This document shows, one piece after another, positions 17,660-27,300 of a stretch of DNA of 64,000 bases. The notes under the pieces were generated by a model. The model was not told the DNA's origin, did not search any database, and saw nothing but the letters and a program-made list of their open reading frames with translations. Location of the stretch: assembly GCF_025717065.2 (NCBI RefSeq), contig NZ_JAOVZO020000003.1:868001-932000 (forward strand), in the 5' to 3' direction. Positions within the stretch are counted from its first letter, which is position 1. Every line of letters starts with the position of its first letter. Source of the DNA: Tahibacter soli. GTDB taxonomy: Bacteria > Pseudomonadota > Gammaproteobacteria > Xanthomonadales > Rhodanobacteraceae. The position numbers were made by a program, and so were the translations under genes.

Positions 17660-19141
17660 TTGCTGATACTGCCGCTGCATCGCCGCCTTACGCGGCGCAA
17701 TTTTCCGTTCGTCACGCTGGCGCTCGTGCTGGCGAATTTCTTCGTGTTCTTCGCGCTGCAGAGCCAGGACGGCGCTGCCACGCGCCGCGCGCTCGCGTTC
17801 TACGGCGACAGCGGCCTGGCGCAGGTCGAGTTTCCGGCGTACCGCGACTGGCTGCGCGCGCACGGCGGCAAGGATGCGGCCGAGCGTGCCGCGTTCGTCG
17901 AGCAGGCGCTCGCGGCCGGCAGCACCATGGCGGTGCTCGTGCTGCAGTCCGACCAGCCGTTTCTCTCGGCGCTGCGCAGCGGGACGGTCGTCACGCCGCA
18001 GGCCGAAAACTACGAGTCGTGGAAAAAAGAGCGCACGGAATTCGACGCGCTGTGGGGGCGGCGCTTTACGGATTCGCACGCGCTGAACTACCAGGAACTG
18101 AGCCCGTCGCGCATCCTCTGGGCGATGTTCATGCACGGAGGCATCGGGCATCTCGTCGGCAACATGGTGTTTCTGGTGATCCTTGGCCTCCTCGTCGAAG
18201 GCGCGCTCGGCGAAGCGCTGTTCGCGGCGGTGTACCTGCTCGGCGGCGTCGGCGCGTCGCTCGTGAGCCTGATGCTGCGCTGGGGCGATCCGGGCTATCT
18301 CGTCGGCGCGTCGGGCGCGATCGCCGCGCTGATGGGCGCGTACTGCGTGCTGTGGGGCATGCGCAAGGTGCGCTTCTTCTATTGGTTCGTCGTCGTGTTC
18401 GACTACGTGCGCGCGCCGGCGCTCGTGCTGCTGCCGGTGTGGCTCGGCTGGGAAGTGTTCCAATGGCTGTTCGCGGAAGGCAGCAACGTTGCGTTCGATG
18501 CGCACGCCGGCGGCATCGTCAGCGGCGCGCTGCTCGCGTTCGGTGTGCGCACGCTGCGCTGGGAGCGGCGCGATTTTCTCGACGAGGACGAAAAAGCCGA
18601 GCAGGTCAAACAGGTGCAGACCGATCTGGCGCAGGCGCTCGGGCACCTGGGCAAGCTCGAAATCGCGCAGGCGCGCGCCATCCTCGAAAAGCTCGACTCG
18701 GCCGGGCCGCCGTCGCCGGACGTGCGGATCGCGCTGTACCGCTGCGCGCGCTACGCGAACGATCTCGACGGGATGCACAAGGCCGCGCGGCACGCGCTGT
18801 CGCTGCCGCAGTCCGGACCCGTCGTGCACAAGCTCAAGGAACTGTTCGACGACTATCGCAAGGCGACGGGCGACCGCGTGCGTCTGGAGCCCGCGCTGAT
18901 GCTCGTCCTCGCGCGCGCCTGGACGCGCATCGGCGCCGATGCCGACGCGCGTCTCGTGCTGCGGGCGCTCGCCGCGCGGCACAGCGCGCTGCCGGGCCTG
19001 CCCGACGCGCTGCTGGATCTGGCGCGGCGCCATCCCGAATCGTCGCCGCCGTGGCGCGACGACCTCGCGTTCGTGATCGAGAAGTTTCCGGCCAGTCCGG
19101 TCGCGCAGAAGGCGACTTTTCTGCTCGCGCAGGCCGGCTGA
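17660..19141 (+). CDS. Rhomboid family intramembrane serine protease with C-terminal helical domain
   Basis: This 493-residue protein contains a full rhomboid core: [16 protein letters not shown] (His164, Asn168 oxyanion residues), catalytic Ser218 in [11 protein letters not shown] and catalytic His282 in [12 protein letters not shown], spread over six or so membrane helices. It therefore should cleave membrane proteins within the bilayer. It has a roughly 80-residue insertion between the first helix and the catalytic core, and a soluble C-terminal domain of about 190 residues made of TPR-like helices. The TTG start follows a strong ribosome site (GGGGGAA, about 17649-17655). The substrate is unknown. 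Confidence 0.9.
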   Translation: MLILPLHRRLTRRNFPFVTLALVLANFFVFFALQSQDGAATRRALAFYGDSGLAQVEFPAYRDWLRAHGGKDAAERAAFVEQALAAGSTMAVLVLQSDQPFLSALRSGTVVTPQAENYESWKKERTEFDALWGRRFTDSHALNYQELSPSRILWAMFMHGGIGHLVGNMVFLVILGLLVEGALGEALFAAVYLLGGVGASLVSLMLRWGDPGYLVGASGAIAALMGAYCVLWGMRKVRFFYWFVVVFDYVRAPALVLLPVWLGWEVFQWLFAEGSNVAFDAHAGGIVSGALLAFGVRTLRWERRDFLDEDEKAEQVKQVQTDLAQALGHLGKLEIAQARAILEKLDSAGPPSPDVRIALYRCARYANDLDGMHKAARHALSLPQSGPVVHKLKELFDDYRKATGDRVRLEPALMLVLARAWTRIGADADARLVLRALAARHSALPGLPDALLDLARRHPESSPPWRDDLAFVIEKFPASPVAQKATFLLAQAG

Positions 19142-19264
19142 CCGGTTCGAAGGGCGCCGGACCGGCGCTCGCGGCCTACGCCTGGCGGCCGAGAGGGGCC
19201 TCCTGCGGCAAGACGCCGATGATAGACTCCGCCGCTGCCAACAGGAGCGGGGAAGGGAGCGGCA

Positions 19265-20173
19265 ATGGCCGGCAAAGCAGATTCCGTCAAGACGATTTTC
19301 TACGCGCTCGGCGCGAACTTCGCGATCTTCGTCGCCAAGCTGTTCGCCGCGATCGTAACGGGTTCGGGTTCGATGCTCGCCGAAGCGGTGCACTCGCTTG
19401 CCGACTGCGGCAACCAGGGGCTCCTGCTCCTGGGCTTGAAGCGCGCCAAGCAGCCGCCGTCGCCGGATTTTCCGCTCGGCTACGGCAAGGCGATCTATTT
19501 CTGGTCGTTCCTCGTCGCGCTGATGCTGTTCAGCGTCGGCGGCATTTTTTCGATTTATGAAGGAATCCACAAGCTGCACTCGCACGAGCCGCTCAAGTGG
19601 GCGTGGCTCGCGGTCGGCGTGCTGTCGTTCGGCATCGTCGCCGAGGCGTTCTCGATGTGGGGCTGCGTGCGCGAGGTGAACAAGGCGCGCGGCTCGCAGA
19701 GCCTGTGGCGCTGGTTCCGCGAAAGCCGCCAGAGCGAACTGATCGTGATCTTCGGCGAAGACCTCGCGGCGCTGCTCGGTCTCGTCTTCGCGCTGGTCGC
19801 CGTCATCGCGACGATGATCACCGGCAATCCGGTGTACGACGCGATCGGTTCGATCGGCATCGGCGTGCTGCTCATCGTCATCGCGGTGTTCATCGCGGTC
19901 GAGGTCAAGGCGCTCTTGATCGGGCAGGGCGTCGAACCGCGGGTCAAGGAAGAGATGCTGAAGTTCCTCGGCGAGCGGCCCGAGATCAAGAAGGTCTACA
20001 ACCTCCTGACGCTGCAGCTCGGCCCCGATGTGATGGTCGCGATCAAGGCCGAGATGAGCCGTTTCCTGTCGCCCAGGGACATGATCGACGACATCAACCG
20101 CGTCGAGGCCGCGCTGCGCGCGCAGTTCCCGGACGTGCGCTGGTGCTTCTTCGAGCCCGACGCGGCCGACTGA
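19265..20173 (+). CDS. Cation diffusion facilitator family transporter
   Basis: This 302-residue protein has six membrane segments with the CDF metal-binding pattern: [20 protein letters not shown] in helix 2 (HSLAD) and [18 protein letters not shown] in helix 5, where the usual His is Glu. A C-terminal cytoplasmic domain (about 210-302) follows. The variant FGEDLAA is typical of the SLC30A9-like branch, whose metal preference is less certain than that of classical zinc exporters. A strong ribosome site (GGAAGGGAG) precedes the ATG. The 123 bases after the rhomboid gene hold no other gene. Confidence 0.9.
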   Translation: MAGKADSVKTIFYALGANFAIFVAKLFAAIVTGSGSMLAEAVHSLADCGNQGLLLLGLKRAKQPPSPDFPLGYGKAIYFWSFLVALMLFSVGGIFSIYEGIHKLHSHEPLKWAWLAVGVLSFGIVAEAFSMWGCVREVNKARGSQSLWRWFRESRQSELIVIFGEDLAALLGLVFALVAVIATMITGNPVYDAIGSIGIGVLLIVIAVFIAVEVKALLIGQGVEPRVKEEMLKFLGERPEIKKVYNLLTLQLGPDVMVAIKAEMSRFLSPRDMIDDINRVEAALRAQFPDVRWCFFEPDAAD

Positions 20174-20205
20174 TGTCGGTGCCCCGGTCCGCGAACCGGG
20201 GCGCT

Positions 20206-20706
20206 TCAGCGGATTCCGATGCCGACGCCCACGCCGACGCGCCACGTCGGCTGGTCGAACTGGTAGCCCGCCGGCCAGCGGTGCACGTGTTCGGCGCGCA
20301 CGAGCGGATAGACGTATTCGCTGTCCTGCACGCGCCCGACGCGCGTGCCGGCGAGGCTGCCGGTCGCGGTGACGAACAGGCCGTCGGGGTAGTCGTGACG
20401 CTCGGCGTAGCCGGGCAGCACGAGGATGAAGCGGCCCTGCGTCGCCGCGCGCGGCACCGGGCGCTGGGCGCGGTCGAGCGGATAGCCGAGCACCGTGACT
20501 TCCGTGCTGTCGGCGAGGTTCGACACCGCGAGTATCATGCCGCCCCACAGCACGGTCTGGTCGGCGTAGTTTTCGGGCGTCGCGGCCACTTCGTGCGGCA
20601 TCGCGGCGACGGGCGGCGATGCGGGCATCAGCACGGGGCCGGTCGTCGCGCAGGCGGCGAGCGCAAGGCAGGACAGGGCGGCGGCGAGTCGGGCGGTCGT
20701 ATTCAT
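20206..20706 (-). CDS. Slp family outer-membrane lipoprotein
   Basis: This 166-residue lipoprotein starts [20 protein letters not shown] with a lipobox LAAC and lipidated Cys19. The mature part matches the Slp family: [56 protein letters not shown] and [16 protein letters not shown]. coli Slp is induced by starvation and acid stress, but a precise function is not established. An upstream in-frame ATG would delay the signal peptide, so 20706 is chosen. It is divergent from the first DUF885 gene across about 196 bases. Confidence 0.9.
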   Translation of the reverse strand: MNTTARLAAALSCLALAACATTGPVLMPASPPVAAMPHEVAATPENYADQTVLWGGMILAVSNLADSTEVTVLGYPLDRAQRPVPRAATQGRFILVLPGYAERHDYPDGLFVTATGSLAGTRVGRVQDSEYVYPLVRAEHVHRWPAGYQFDQPTWRVGVGVGIGIR

Positions 20707-20902
20707 CGGCGGTTTCGACGGGGCGAATGGCCGACTATTGTCCGCCATCGCTGAACGGGGATTTAGCGACGGGTGTCATCGCGATGCGATGATGCTGCAA
20801 CAATCGCGTTACTTCCGGCATTTTGCACTTTCGCGCGGGCTGCGAGACTGTCCCGCGACAACGCATCATCACGCAACATCATCAAGGGTCTTGGGGAATC
20901 CT

Positions 20903-22723
20903 ATGAAACGCCTGTTCAAATGGCTCGGCATTCTGCTGCTCGTGCTCGTCGTCGGCATCGGCGCGCTGTTCGTGCACGTGTGGTACTTCAAGCCGGCGAA
21001 GATCGACTGGTTCTACGGCCGCGTGTTCGCGAAGTTCGCGGTGTCGAGCCCCGAAATGCTCTCGTCGATGCGCATCCTGCCGACCTGGCTCGATTTCTAC
21101 AGCGACGATCTCGCCGACGCGTCGCCGGCCGAGGACCAGCGCCAGTTCGAGCTGGTCAAGGAAAGCCACGACACGCTGCTCTCGTACGACCGCAACGCGC
21201 TCGACGACAAGGGCAAGCTCTCGTACGACGTGCTCGAATACTTCCTGCGCCTGCAGGTGGAAGGCGACAAGTTCCGCGGCTACGGCTTCCCGGTCAACCA
21301 GATGTTCGGCATCCAGAGCGCGCTGCCGAACTTCATGGCCGACCAGCACCCGGTCACGAACGCCGGCGAGGCGAAGAACTACGTCACGCGCCTGGGCAAG
21401 TTCCCGGCGAAGTTCGACCAGGTCATCGAAGGCCTCGACCTGTACGAAGGCAAGGGCATCGTGCCGCCGCAGTTCACGGTCGAGAAGGTGCTCACGCAGA
21501 TGCGCGACTTCTCGGGCAAGCCGGCGAAGGAGAACACGCTCTACGTCACGTTCAAGGAAAAGCTCGACAAGATTCCGGCCGACCAGATGGACCCCGCCAC
21601 GCGCGAGCGTTTCCTCGGCGAAGTCGAGGGCGCGATCAACGCGTCGGTCTATCCGTCGTACAAGAAGCTGATCGCGCATTTCGAAGCGCTCGCGCCCAAG
21701 GCGCAGGGCAACTTCGGCGCGTGGCATCTGCCGAACGGCGACGCGTACTACGAATGGTGCGTGCGCCAGCACACGACGACCGAAATGAAGCCCGATCAGA
21801 TCCATGAGATCGGCCTCGCCGAAGTCGCGCGCATCAGCGGCGAGATGGACGCGATCCTGAAGAGCCAGGGTCTTGCCGAAGGTACGATCGGCGACCGCGT
21901 GCGCGAGCTGACCAAGCGTCCGGACCAGCTGTTCCCGGATACGCCGGAAGGCAAGCAGGAACTGATCAAGCGCTTCCAGGACATCCTCAACGACATCGAC
22001 GGCAAGCTTGGTCCCGCGTTCGACGTGCGCCCGAAAGTGGGCGTCGAAGTGCGTCCGGTGCCGGAGTTCTCGCAGGCGACCGCGCCCGGCGCGTACTACC
22101 AGCCCGGCGCGTTCGACGGCTCGCGTCCCGGCGTGTTCTACGCCAATTTGCGCAATGTAGCGGAAATGCCGAAGTTCACGATGCGCACGCTCGCGTATCA
22201 CGAAGGCATTCCGGGCCATCACTTCCAGATCACGATCGCGCAGGAACTCACGGGCCTGCCGTTCTTCCGCCGCGTGCTGCCGTTCACTGCGTATGCGGAA
22301 GGCTGGGCGCTGTACACCGAGCGCCTCGCGTGGGAACTCGGCTTCGAGAACGATCCGCTCGACAACCTCGGCCGCCTGCGCGACGAAATGATGCGCGCCG
22401 TGCGCCTCGTCGTCGACACCGGCATCCACGCGAAGAAGTGGACGCGCGAACAGGCCGTGGCCTACATGCTCGAGAACACCGGCATGGTCGAAACCGACGT
22501 CGTCGCCGAGATCGAACGCTACTTCGTCATGCCGGGCCAGGCGCTCGGCTACAAGGTCGGCATGTTGAAGATCCTCGAGCTGCGCGAGCGCGCGAAGGCG
22601 GCGCTCGGTCCGAAGTTCGACATCCGCCAGTTCCACAACCAGGTGCTGACGGTCGGCTCGCTGCCGATGGTGCTGCTCGAACGCGTGATCGACGACTGGA
22701 TCGCCAAGTCGAAGGGCGCGTAA
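20903..22723 (+). CDS. DUF885 family membrane-anchored metallopeptidase, copy 1
   Basis: The 606-residue protein has an N-terminal membrane anchor (LGILLLVLVVGIGALFVHVW, about 8-28) and a large extracytoplasmic DUF885 domain. The metal site is HEGIPGHH starting at His433, followed by FTAYAEGWALYTERLAWELG, the third-ligand region. DUF885 proteins are predicted zinc peptidases. Codon choice is unusually uniform (almost all AAG, GAC and CTC/CTG), which suggests high expression. A second copy of identical length lies downstream beyond rlmJ, differing mostly by conservative changes, so the two arose by duplication. The ATG at 20903 precedes the anchor directly. Confidence 0.92.
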   Translation: MKRLFKWLGILLLVLVVGIGALFVHVWYFKPAKIDWFYGRVFAKFAVSSPEMLSSMRILPTWLDFYSDDLADASPAEDQRQFELVKESHDTLLSYDRNALDDKGKLSYDVLEYFLRLQVEGDKFRGYGFPVNQMFGIQSALPNFMADQHPVTNAGEAKNYVTRLGKFPAKFDQVIEGLDLYEGKGIVPPQFTVEKVLTQMRDFSGKPAKENTLYVTFKEKLDKIPADQMDPATRERFLGEVEGAINASVYPSYKKLIAHFEALAPKAQGNFGAWHLPNGDAYYEWCVRQHTTTEMKPDQIHEIGLAEVARISGEMDAILKSQGLAEGTIGDRVRELTKRPDQLFPDTPEGKQELIKRFQDILNDIDGKLGPAFDVRPKVGVEVRPVPEFSQATAPGAYYQPGAFDGSRPGVFYANLRNVAEMPKFTMRTLAYHEGIPGHHFQITIAQELTGLPFFRRVLPFTAYAEGWALYTERLAWELGFENDPLDNLGRLRDEMMRAVRLVVDTGIHAKKWTREQAVAYMLENTGMVETDVVAEIERYFVMPGQALGYKVGMLKILELRERAKAALGPKFDIRQFHNQVLTVGSLPMVLLERVIDDWIAKSKGA

Positions 22724-22762
22724 CCTCGGGCGATGACGCGCCGCGCCGCTGCGCGCGGCGCG

Positions 22763-23614
22763 TCATTCGCCGACGATCCACTCCACGCCGTGCTGGCCGA
22801 AGCGGCCCTGCGCCATGTGCTGCGTCAGTACCGGCAGCAGTTCTTCGAGCTGCTGGTCGAACTTCCACGGCGCGTTGACGACGACCATGCCGGTGCCGTT
22901 GAGCCGAAGCGCCGAATTGTCCGGATGCAGCAGGAGCTCAGCGGCGAGCACCTTGGTGAAGCCCGAGGTCTTGAGCCAGCGATAGAACGGCTGCAGATGC
23001 TGGCGCAGCTTGATCGGATACCAGATCGCGTAGACGCCGTTCGGCCAGCGCGTGCGCGCCGCGGCGAGCGCCGCTTCGATCACGCGAAATTCCGAATCCT
23101 GCGCCTCGAACGGCGGATCGATCAGCACGAGCCCGCGTTTTTCCTTCGGCGGCAGCATCGCCTTGAGCGCGGCGTAGCCGTCGCGCTCGTGCACGGCGAC
23201 GCGCGCGTCGCCGCGAAACAGTTCCCTGAGCCGCGCGCATTCGTCCGGCTGCAGCTCGCACAGCTGCGCGCGGTCGTTTTCGCGCATCAGGAGGCTCGCG
23301 ATCAGCGGCGAGCCGGGATAGACCGACAGATCGTGCGCCGGCCGATGGGCGTTGAGCGCGCGCACGAGGTTCAGGTACACGTGCAGCGCGGCGGGCAGGC
23401 GCGTGGCTTCGAGCAGGCGCAGCACGCCGTCGGCGTGTTCGCCGGTCTTGAGCGCTTCTTCGCCGCGCAGGTCGTAGCGGCCGCTGCCGGCGTGCGTGTC
23501 GATGTAGCAGAACGGCGTCGCCTTCTGCTTGAGCGCTTCGATCAGGCCGACCAGCACGCTGTGCTTGAGCACGTCCGCGAAATTCCCTGCGTGATAGGCG
23601 TGGCGGTAGTTCAT
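22763..23614 (-). CDS. rlmJ: 23S rRNA (adenine2030-N6)-methyltransferase RlmJ
   Basis: The 283-residue protein begins MNYRHAYHAGNFADVLKH, the diagnostic RlmJ N terminus. It has the SAM-binding segment FCYIDTHAGSGRYDL and the catalytic DPPF motif in VLIDPPFEAQDSEF, with a C-terminal GTGMVVVNAPW. RlmJ methylates A2030 of 23S rRNA. It lies on the opposite strand between two duplicated DUF885 genes, so the duplication either spanned or jumped over it. The upstream Met extension is not family-like, so 23614 is chosen. Confidence 0.95.
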   Translation of the reverse strand: MNYRHAYHAGNFADVLKHSVLVGLIEALKQKATPFCYIDTHAGSGRYDLRGEEALKTGEHADGVLRLLEATRLPAALHVYLNLVRALNAHRPAHDLSVYPGSPLIASLLMRENDRAQLCELQPDECARLRELFRGDARVAVHERDGYAALKAMLPPKEKRGLVLIDPPFEAQDSEFRVIEAALAAARTRWPNGVYAIWYPIKLRQHLQPFYRWLKTSGFTKVLAAELLLHPDNSALRLNGTGMVVVNAPWKFDQQLEELLPVLTQHMAQGRFGQHGVEWIVGE

Positions 23615-23795
23615 GACGCGCTCCGTTGCGTTGCGGACATCAGTATGGGGAACGGCGTTGTGGCGGACAACGCTTGACGGACGGCATCCAACCTTCCGGC
23701 GCATTCGCGCATCCATGACTTCCGGCACCTACCCGCGGGTGCCGGCTGCGCGAGTGTCCGCGAGCCCATCGGGGAACATCCATTCGGAGCTGCAC

Positions 23796-25616
23796 ATGAA
23801 ACGCGTGTTCAAGTGGCTCGGTATTCTGCTGTCCGTGCTGATCGTCGGCGTCGGCGCGCTGTTCGTGCACGTGTGGTACTTCAAGCCGGCGAAGATCGAC
23901 TGGTTCTACGGCCGCGCGTTCGCGAAGTTCGCGCTGGAAAGTCCGGAAATGCTGTCGGACCTGCGCATCGTGCCGCCGTGGCTCGACTTCTACGGCGACG
24001 ATCTCGACGATGCGTCGCCCGCCGGCGTGCAGCGCGCGTTCGACCTGACGAAAGACACATACGACATGCTGCGCTCGTACGACCGCGGCGCGATCGACGA
24101 GAAGGCACGGCTGTCGTACGACGCGCTCGAGTATTTTCTGCGCCTGCAGATCGAAGGCGACGCGTTTCGCGGCTACGAATTTCCGGTCAACCAGATGTTC
24201 GGCGTGCAGAGCACGCTGCCGAACTTCATGGCCGAGACGCATCAGGTGACGAACGCTCGCGAAGCGAAGGATTACCTCGCGCGCCTTTCGAAGTTTCCGG
24301 TGAAGTTCGACCAGGTGATCGAAAGCCTGACCGGCTACGAGGCCAAGGGCGTGATCCCGCCGCAGTTCACCGTCGAGAAGGTGCTCGTGCAGATGCGCGA
24401 GTTCGCCGCGACGCCGGCGAGGCAGAACGTGCTGTATGCGACGTTCAAGGAAAAGCTCGACAAGATTCCGGCCGGCGAGATGGACGCCGCCACGCGCGAG
24501 CGCTTCCTCGGCGACGTCGAGAACGCCGTCAACGCGTCGGTCTATCCGTCGTACAAGAAGCTGATCGCGCATTTCGAAGCGCTCGCGCCGAAGGCGCAGG
24601 GCAACTTCGGCGCATGGCACCTGCCCAACGGCGACGCGTACTACGCGTGGTGCGTGCGCCAGCACACCACCACCGACATGAAGCCCGAGGCGATCCACGA
24701 GATCGGCCTCGCCGACGTGGCGCGCGTCGGCGCTGAAATGGATGCGATCCTGCGCGATCAGGGCCTCGCCGAGGGCACGATCGGCGACCGCGTGCGCGAG
24801 ATCGGACGCCGGCCGGACCAGCTGTTCGCGAACACCCCTGAAGGTCGCCGCGAGATGATCGCGCGCTTCCAGCAGATCCTCGACGAGATCGACAAGGGGC
24901 TCGGCTCCGCGTTCGACGTGCGGCCGAAGCTCGGCGTCGACGTGCGCGCCATCCCGGAGTATTCGCAGGCGACCGCGCCGATCGGCTATTACATGTCGGG
25001 CGCGTTCGACGGCTCGCGGCCGGGCGTGTTCTACGCGAACACGCGCGACACCGCCGAGGTGCCGAAATTCATCATGCGCAGCCTCGCGTATCACGAGGGC
25101 ACGCCGGGCCACCACTTCCAGATCACGATCGCGCAGGAACTCACCGACCTGCCGTTTTTCCGGCGCATCCTCGGATTCACCGCGTTCGCCGAAGGCTGGG
25201 GCCTCTATGCCGAGCGGCTCGCGTGGGAGCTCGGCTTCGAGAACGATCCGCTCGACAACCTCGGCCGCCTGCGCTTTGAAATGGTGCGCGCGGTGCGGCT
25301 CGTCGTCGACACCGGCATCCATGCAAAAAAGTGGACGCGCGAGCAGGCCATCGCGTACATGCGCGACAACACCGGCATGGCCGAGGCCGACGTGGTCGCG
25401 GAGATCGAACGCTATTTCGTGTTCCCGGGACAGGCGCTCGCCTATAAAATCGGCATGCTGAAGATCCTGGAGCTGCGCGAGCGCGCGAAGGCCGCGCTGG
25501 GCTCGAAGTTCGACCTGCGGCAGTTCCACAACCAGGTGCTCACGAACGGCGAGCTGCCGCTCGTGCTGCTCGAAGGCGTGATCGACGGCTGGATCGCGCG
25601 AACGAAGGCGGGCTGA
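23796..25616 (+). CDS. DUF885 family membrane-anchored metallopeptidase, copy 2
   Basis: This 606-residue paralogue of the gene at 20903 has the same N-terminal anchor (LGILLSVLIVGVGALFVHVW) and the metal motif HEGTPGHH, also at residue 433. The EGWGLYAERLAWELG segment follows. Several long stretches are identical to copy 1 at protein level, for example NASVYPSYKKLIAHFEAL and PLDNLGRLR. Differences cluster in the first 200 residues and near the active site (GTPGHH against GIPGHH), which could alter substrate choice. The GNAT gene follows 9 bases later, so the two may share a transcript. Confidence 0.92.
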   Translation: MKRVFKWLGILLSVLIVGVGALFVHVWYFKPAKIDWFYGRAFAKFALESPEMLSDLRIVPPWLDFYGDDLDDASPAGVQRAFDLTKDTYDMLRSYDRGAIDEKARLSYDALEYFLRLQIEGDAFRGYEFPVNQMFGVQSTLPNFMAETHQVTNAREAKDYLARLSKFPVKFDQVIESLTGYEAKGVIPPQFTVEKVLVQMREFAATPARQNVLYATFKEKLDKIPAGEMDAATRERFLGDVENAVNASVYPSYKKLIAHFEALAPKAQGNFGAWHLPNGDAYYAWCVRQHTTTDMKPEAIHEIGLADVARVGAEMDAILRDQGLAEGTIGDRVREIGRRPDQLFANTPEGRREMIARFQQILDEIDKGLGSAFDVRPKLGVDVRAIPEYSQATAPIGYYMSGAFDGSRPGVFYANTRDTAEVPKFIMRSLAYHEGTPGHHFQITIAQELTDLPFFRRILGFTAFAEGWGLYAERLAWELGFENDPLDNLGRLRFEMVRAVRLVVDTGIHAKKWTREQAIAYMRDNTGMAEADVVAEIERYFVFPGQALAYKIGMLKILELRERAKAALGSKFDLRQFHNQVLTNGELPLVLLEGVIDGWIARTKAG

Positions 25617-25625
25617 TCGGGAAAC

Positions 25626-26219
25626 ATGCTCAGGGTAGAAACGTATACCGGCGCGCACGTCGCGCCGCATCTCGACCGCGTCGCGGCGCTGCGCATCGCC
25701 GTGTTCCGCGACTGGCCGTATCTGTACGACGGCGACGCGGCCTACGAAGCGACGTATCTGGCGACGTATACGCGCTCGGCGCGCAGCCTGTTCGTGCTCG
25801 TCTTCGACGGCGACGCGGTCGTCGGCGCGTCGACCGCGCTGCCGCTCGCCGACGAGACCGACGCGTTCCGGGCGCCGTTCGCCGCGCACGGCATCGGCGT
25901 CGACGACGTGTTCTATTTCGGCGAATCGGTGCTGCTGCCGGCGTATCGCGGGCGCGGTCTCGGCCACGCGTTCTTCGACCGCCGCGAGGCGCATGCGCGC
26001 GCTTGCGGCGGCTTTCGCACGACCGCGTTCTGCGCCGTGCAGCGCGACGCGAACGATCCGCGCCGGCCGCCGGGCCATCGCGACAACGACGCGTTCTGGA
26101 CGAAGCGCGGCTACGCGCGGCGCGACGATCTCGCGTGCGAACTGCCGTGGAACGAACTCGACCGCGGCGAGACGCCGCACCGCCTGGCGTTCTGGCTGCG
26201 CGCGCTGGAGCCGGCATGA
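25626..26219 (+). CDS. GNAT family N-acetyltransferase
   Basis: The 197-residue protein has a GNAT fold with the acetyl-CoA pyrophosphate loop RGRGLGHAFFDRREAHA and the preceding strand VFYFGESVLLPAYRG. It overlaps the next gene, a nitrilase-family hydrolase, as ATGA. In other bacteria the same two domains occur fused in one polypeptide (GNAT followed by carbon-nitrogen hydrolase), so the two products probably act on a common substrate or as a complex. The acyl acceptor is not known. Confidence 0.88.
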   Translation: MLRVETYTGAHVAPHLDRVAALRIAVFRDWPYLYDGDAAYEATYLATYTRSARSLFVLVFDGDAVVGASTALPLADETDAFRAPFAAHGIGVDDVFYFGESVLLPAYRGRGLGHAFFDRREAHARACGGFRTTAFCAVQRDANDPRRPPGHRDNDAFWTKRGYARRDDLACELPWNELDRGETPHRLAFWLRALEPA

Positions 26220-27130
26220 GCCTGCGCCTCGCGCTCGCGCAGTGGCGCATCGGCGAACCGGCGACGTTCGACGCGTTCGCCGCGCGCGTGCGCGCCGAAC
26301 TGGACGCCGCTGCCGACGAGGGCGCCGCGCTCGCGGTGCTGCCGGAATACCTGTCGCTCGAACTCGCCGCGACGTTCGATGCGGACATCCGCGGCGACTT
26401 CGTGCGCTCGCTCGCCGCGCTGCAATCGCTGTACGATGACTGGCTCGCGCTGTTCGCCGATGCCGCGCGCACGACCGGCATGCACGTCGTCGCCGGCACG
26501 TTTCTCGCGCGGCAGGACAACGGCCGCTATCGCAACCGCGCGTGGCTGTTCGCGCCGGACGGCCGCCGCGTGTTCCAGGACAAGCTGAGCCTGACCGGCT
26601 TCGAGCGCGGCAGCGGCGTCGTCGAAGCCGGCGACGCGTTGAAGACGTTCGATACGCCGTTCGGCCGCGTCGGCATCGCGATCTGCTACGACAGCGAATT
26701 TCCGCTGTACGCACGCGCGCAGTGCGAAGCGGGCGCGCGGCTGATCCTCGTGCCGAGCTGCACCGACACCGATGCCGGCGCGACGCGCGTGCGCGTCGGG
26801 TGCATGGCGCGTGCGCTCGAGAACCAGGTGTACGTCGCGCAGTCGGTAACGGCCGGCGAAGCGCCATGGAGTCCGGCGCTCGACGTCAACACCGGCGTCG
26901 CGGCGCTGTATGCGCCGAGCGATCGCGGTCTGCCGCCCGACGGCGTCGTCGCGCGCGCCGAGACGGGGCCGACGTGGCTGATCGCCGATCTCGATCCCGA
27001 ACGCCTCGCGACTGTGCGACAAACGGGACAAGTCGCAAACGCGGCAGACTGGGACGATCAGCTGCGGCCGAGCGTGCGCGTTGCCAAGGTCGAGAAACTG
27101 TCCGACGAAGCCGCGTCGGAGCCCCCTTGA
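26216..27130 (+). CDS. Carbon-nitrogen hydrolase (nitrilase superfamily)
   Basis: The 304-residue protein has a complete nitrilase catalytic set: Glu44 in LPEYLSLE, Lys123 in QDKLSLTGFE and Cys157 in IAICYDSEFP. It should hydrolyse an amide or nitrile-type C-N bond in the cytoplasm. It is coupled by ATGA to the GNAT gene. The last 25 or so residues (DDQLRPSVRVAKVEKL onward) have a partial copy 185 bases further on, and the stop codon lies inside a small palindrome, so the 3' end may have been rearranged. Confidence 0.9.
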   Translation: MSLRLALAQWRIGEPATFDAFAARVRAELDAAADEGAALAVLPEYLSLELAATFDADIRGDFVRSLAALQSLYDDWLALFADAARTTGMHVVAGTFLARQDNGRYRNRAWLFAPDGRRVFQDKLSLTGFERGSGVVEAGDALKTFDTPFGRVGIAICYDSEFPLYARAQCEAGARLILVPSCTDTDAGATRVRVGCMARALENQVYVAQSVTAGEAPWSPALDVNTGVAALYAPSDRGLPPDGVVARAETGPTWLIADLDPERLATVRQTGQVANAADWDDQLRPSVRVAKVEKLSDEAASEPP

Positions 27131-27169
27131 GTCAAGGGGCGGCCAAGCGATTGCGAAGCAAGCGCTTGG
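27123..27169. terminator. Two adjacent hairpins after the nitrilase gene
   Basis: CCCCTTGA/TCAAGGGG (27123-27139) includes the nitrilase stop codon. It is followed by CCAAGCG/CGCTTGG (27143-27169), which has a nested TTGC/GCAA pair. They lie between convergent genes and probably stop transcription in either direction; there is no clear T-run. A further hairpin, CGCCCG/CGGGCG, is at 27250-27267. Confidence 0.55.
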
Positions 27170-27240
27170 CGGGGATGTGGGAAGCACGCGGCCTATCCAG
27201 AAATGCGGCGTCGACGGTTGCCCGTAGTTTTCCGATTGGC

Positions 27241-27300
27241 GATCAACTGCGCCCGAACGTACGGGCGGCGATCGTCGAATCGATCAGGCGAACAGACTGA
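27241..27300 (+). other. Remnant resembling the nitrilase 3' end
   Basis: These 60 bases translate as GDQLRPNVRAAIVESIRRTD followed by a stop, read from the Gly codon just before 27241. They resemble DDQLRPSVRVAKVEKL near the end of the nitrilase gene upstream (10 of 15 positions from the shared Asp match), but in another frame. It looks like a duplicated or displaced tail of that gene. It overlaps the last codons of the opposite-strand PAP2 gene and has no start of its own. Confidence 0.4.

Noticed and set aside
23640-26867. A 1,075-codon open frame on the minus strand
   Set aside because: It is antisense to the second DUF885 gene, GNAT and nitrilase genes and has no recognisable motif.
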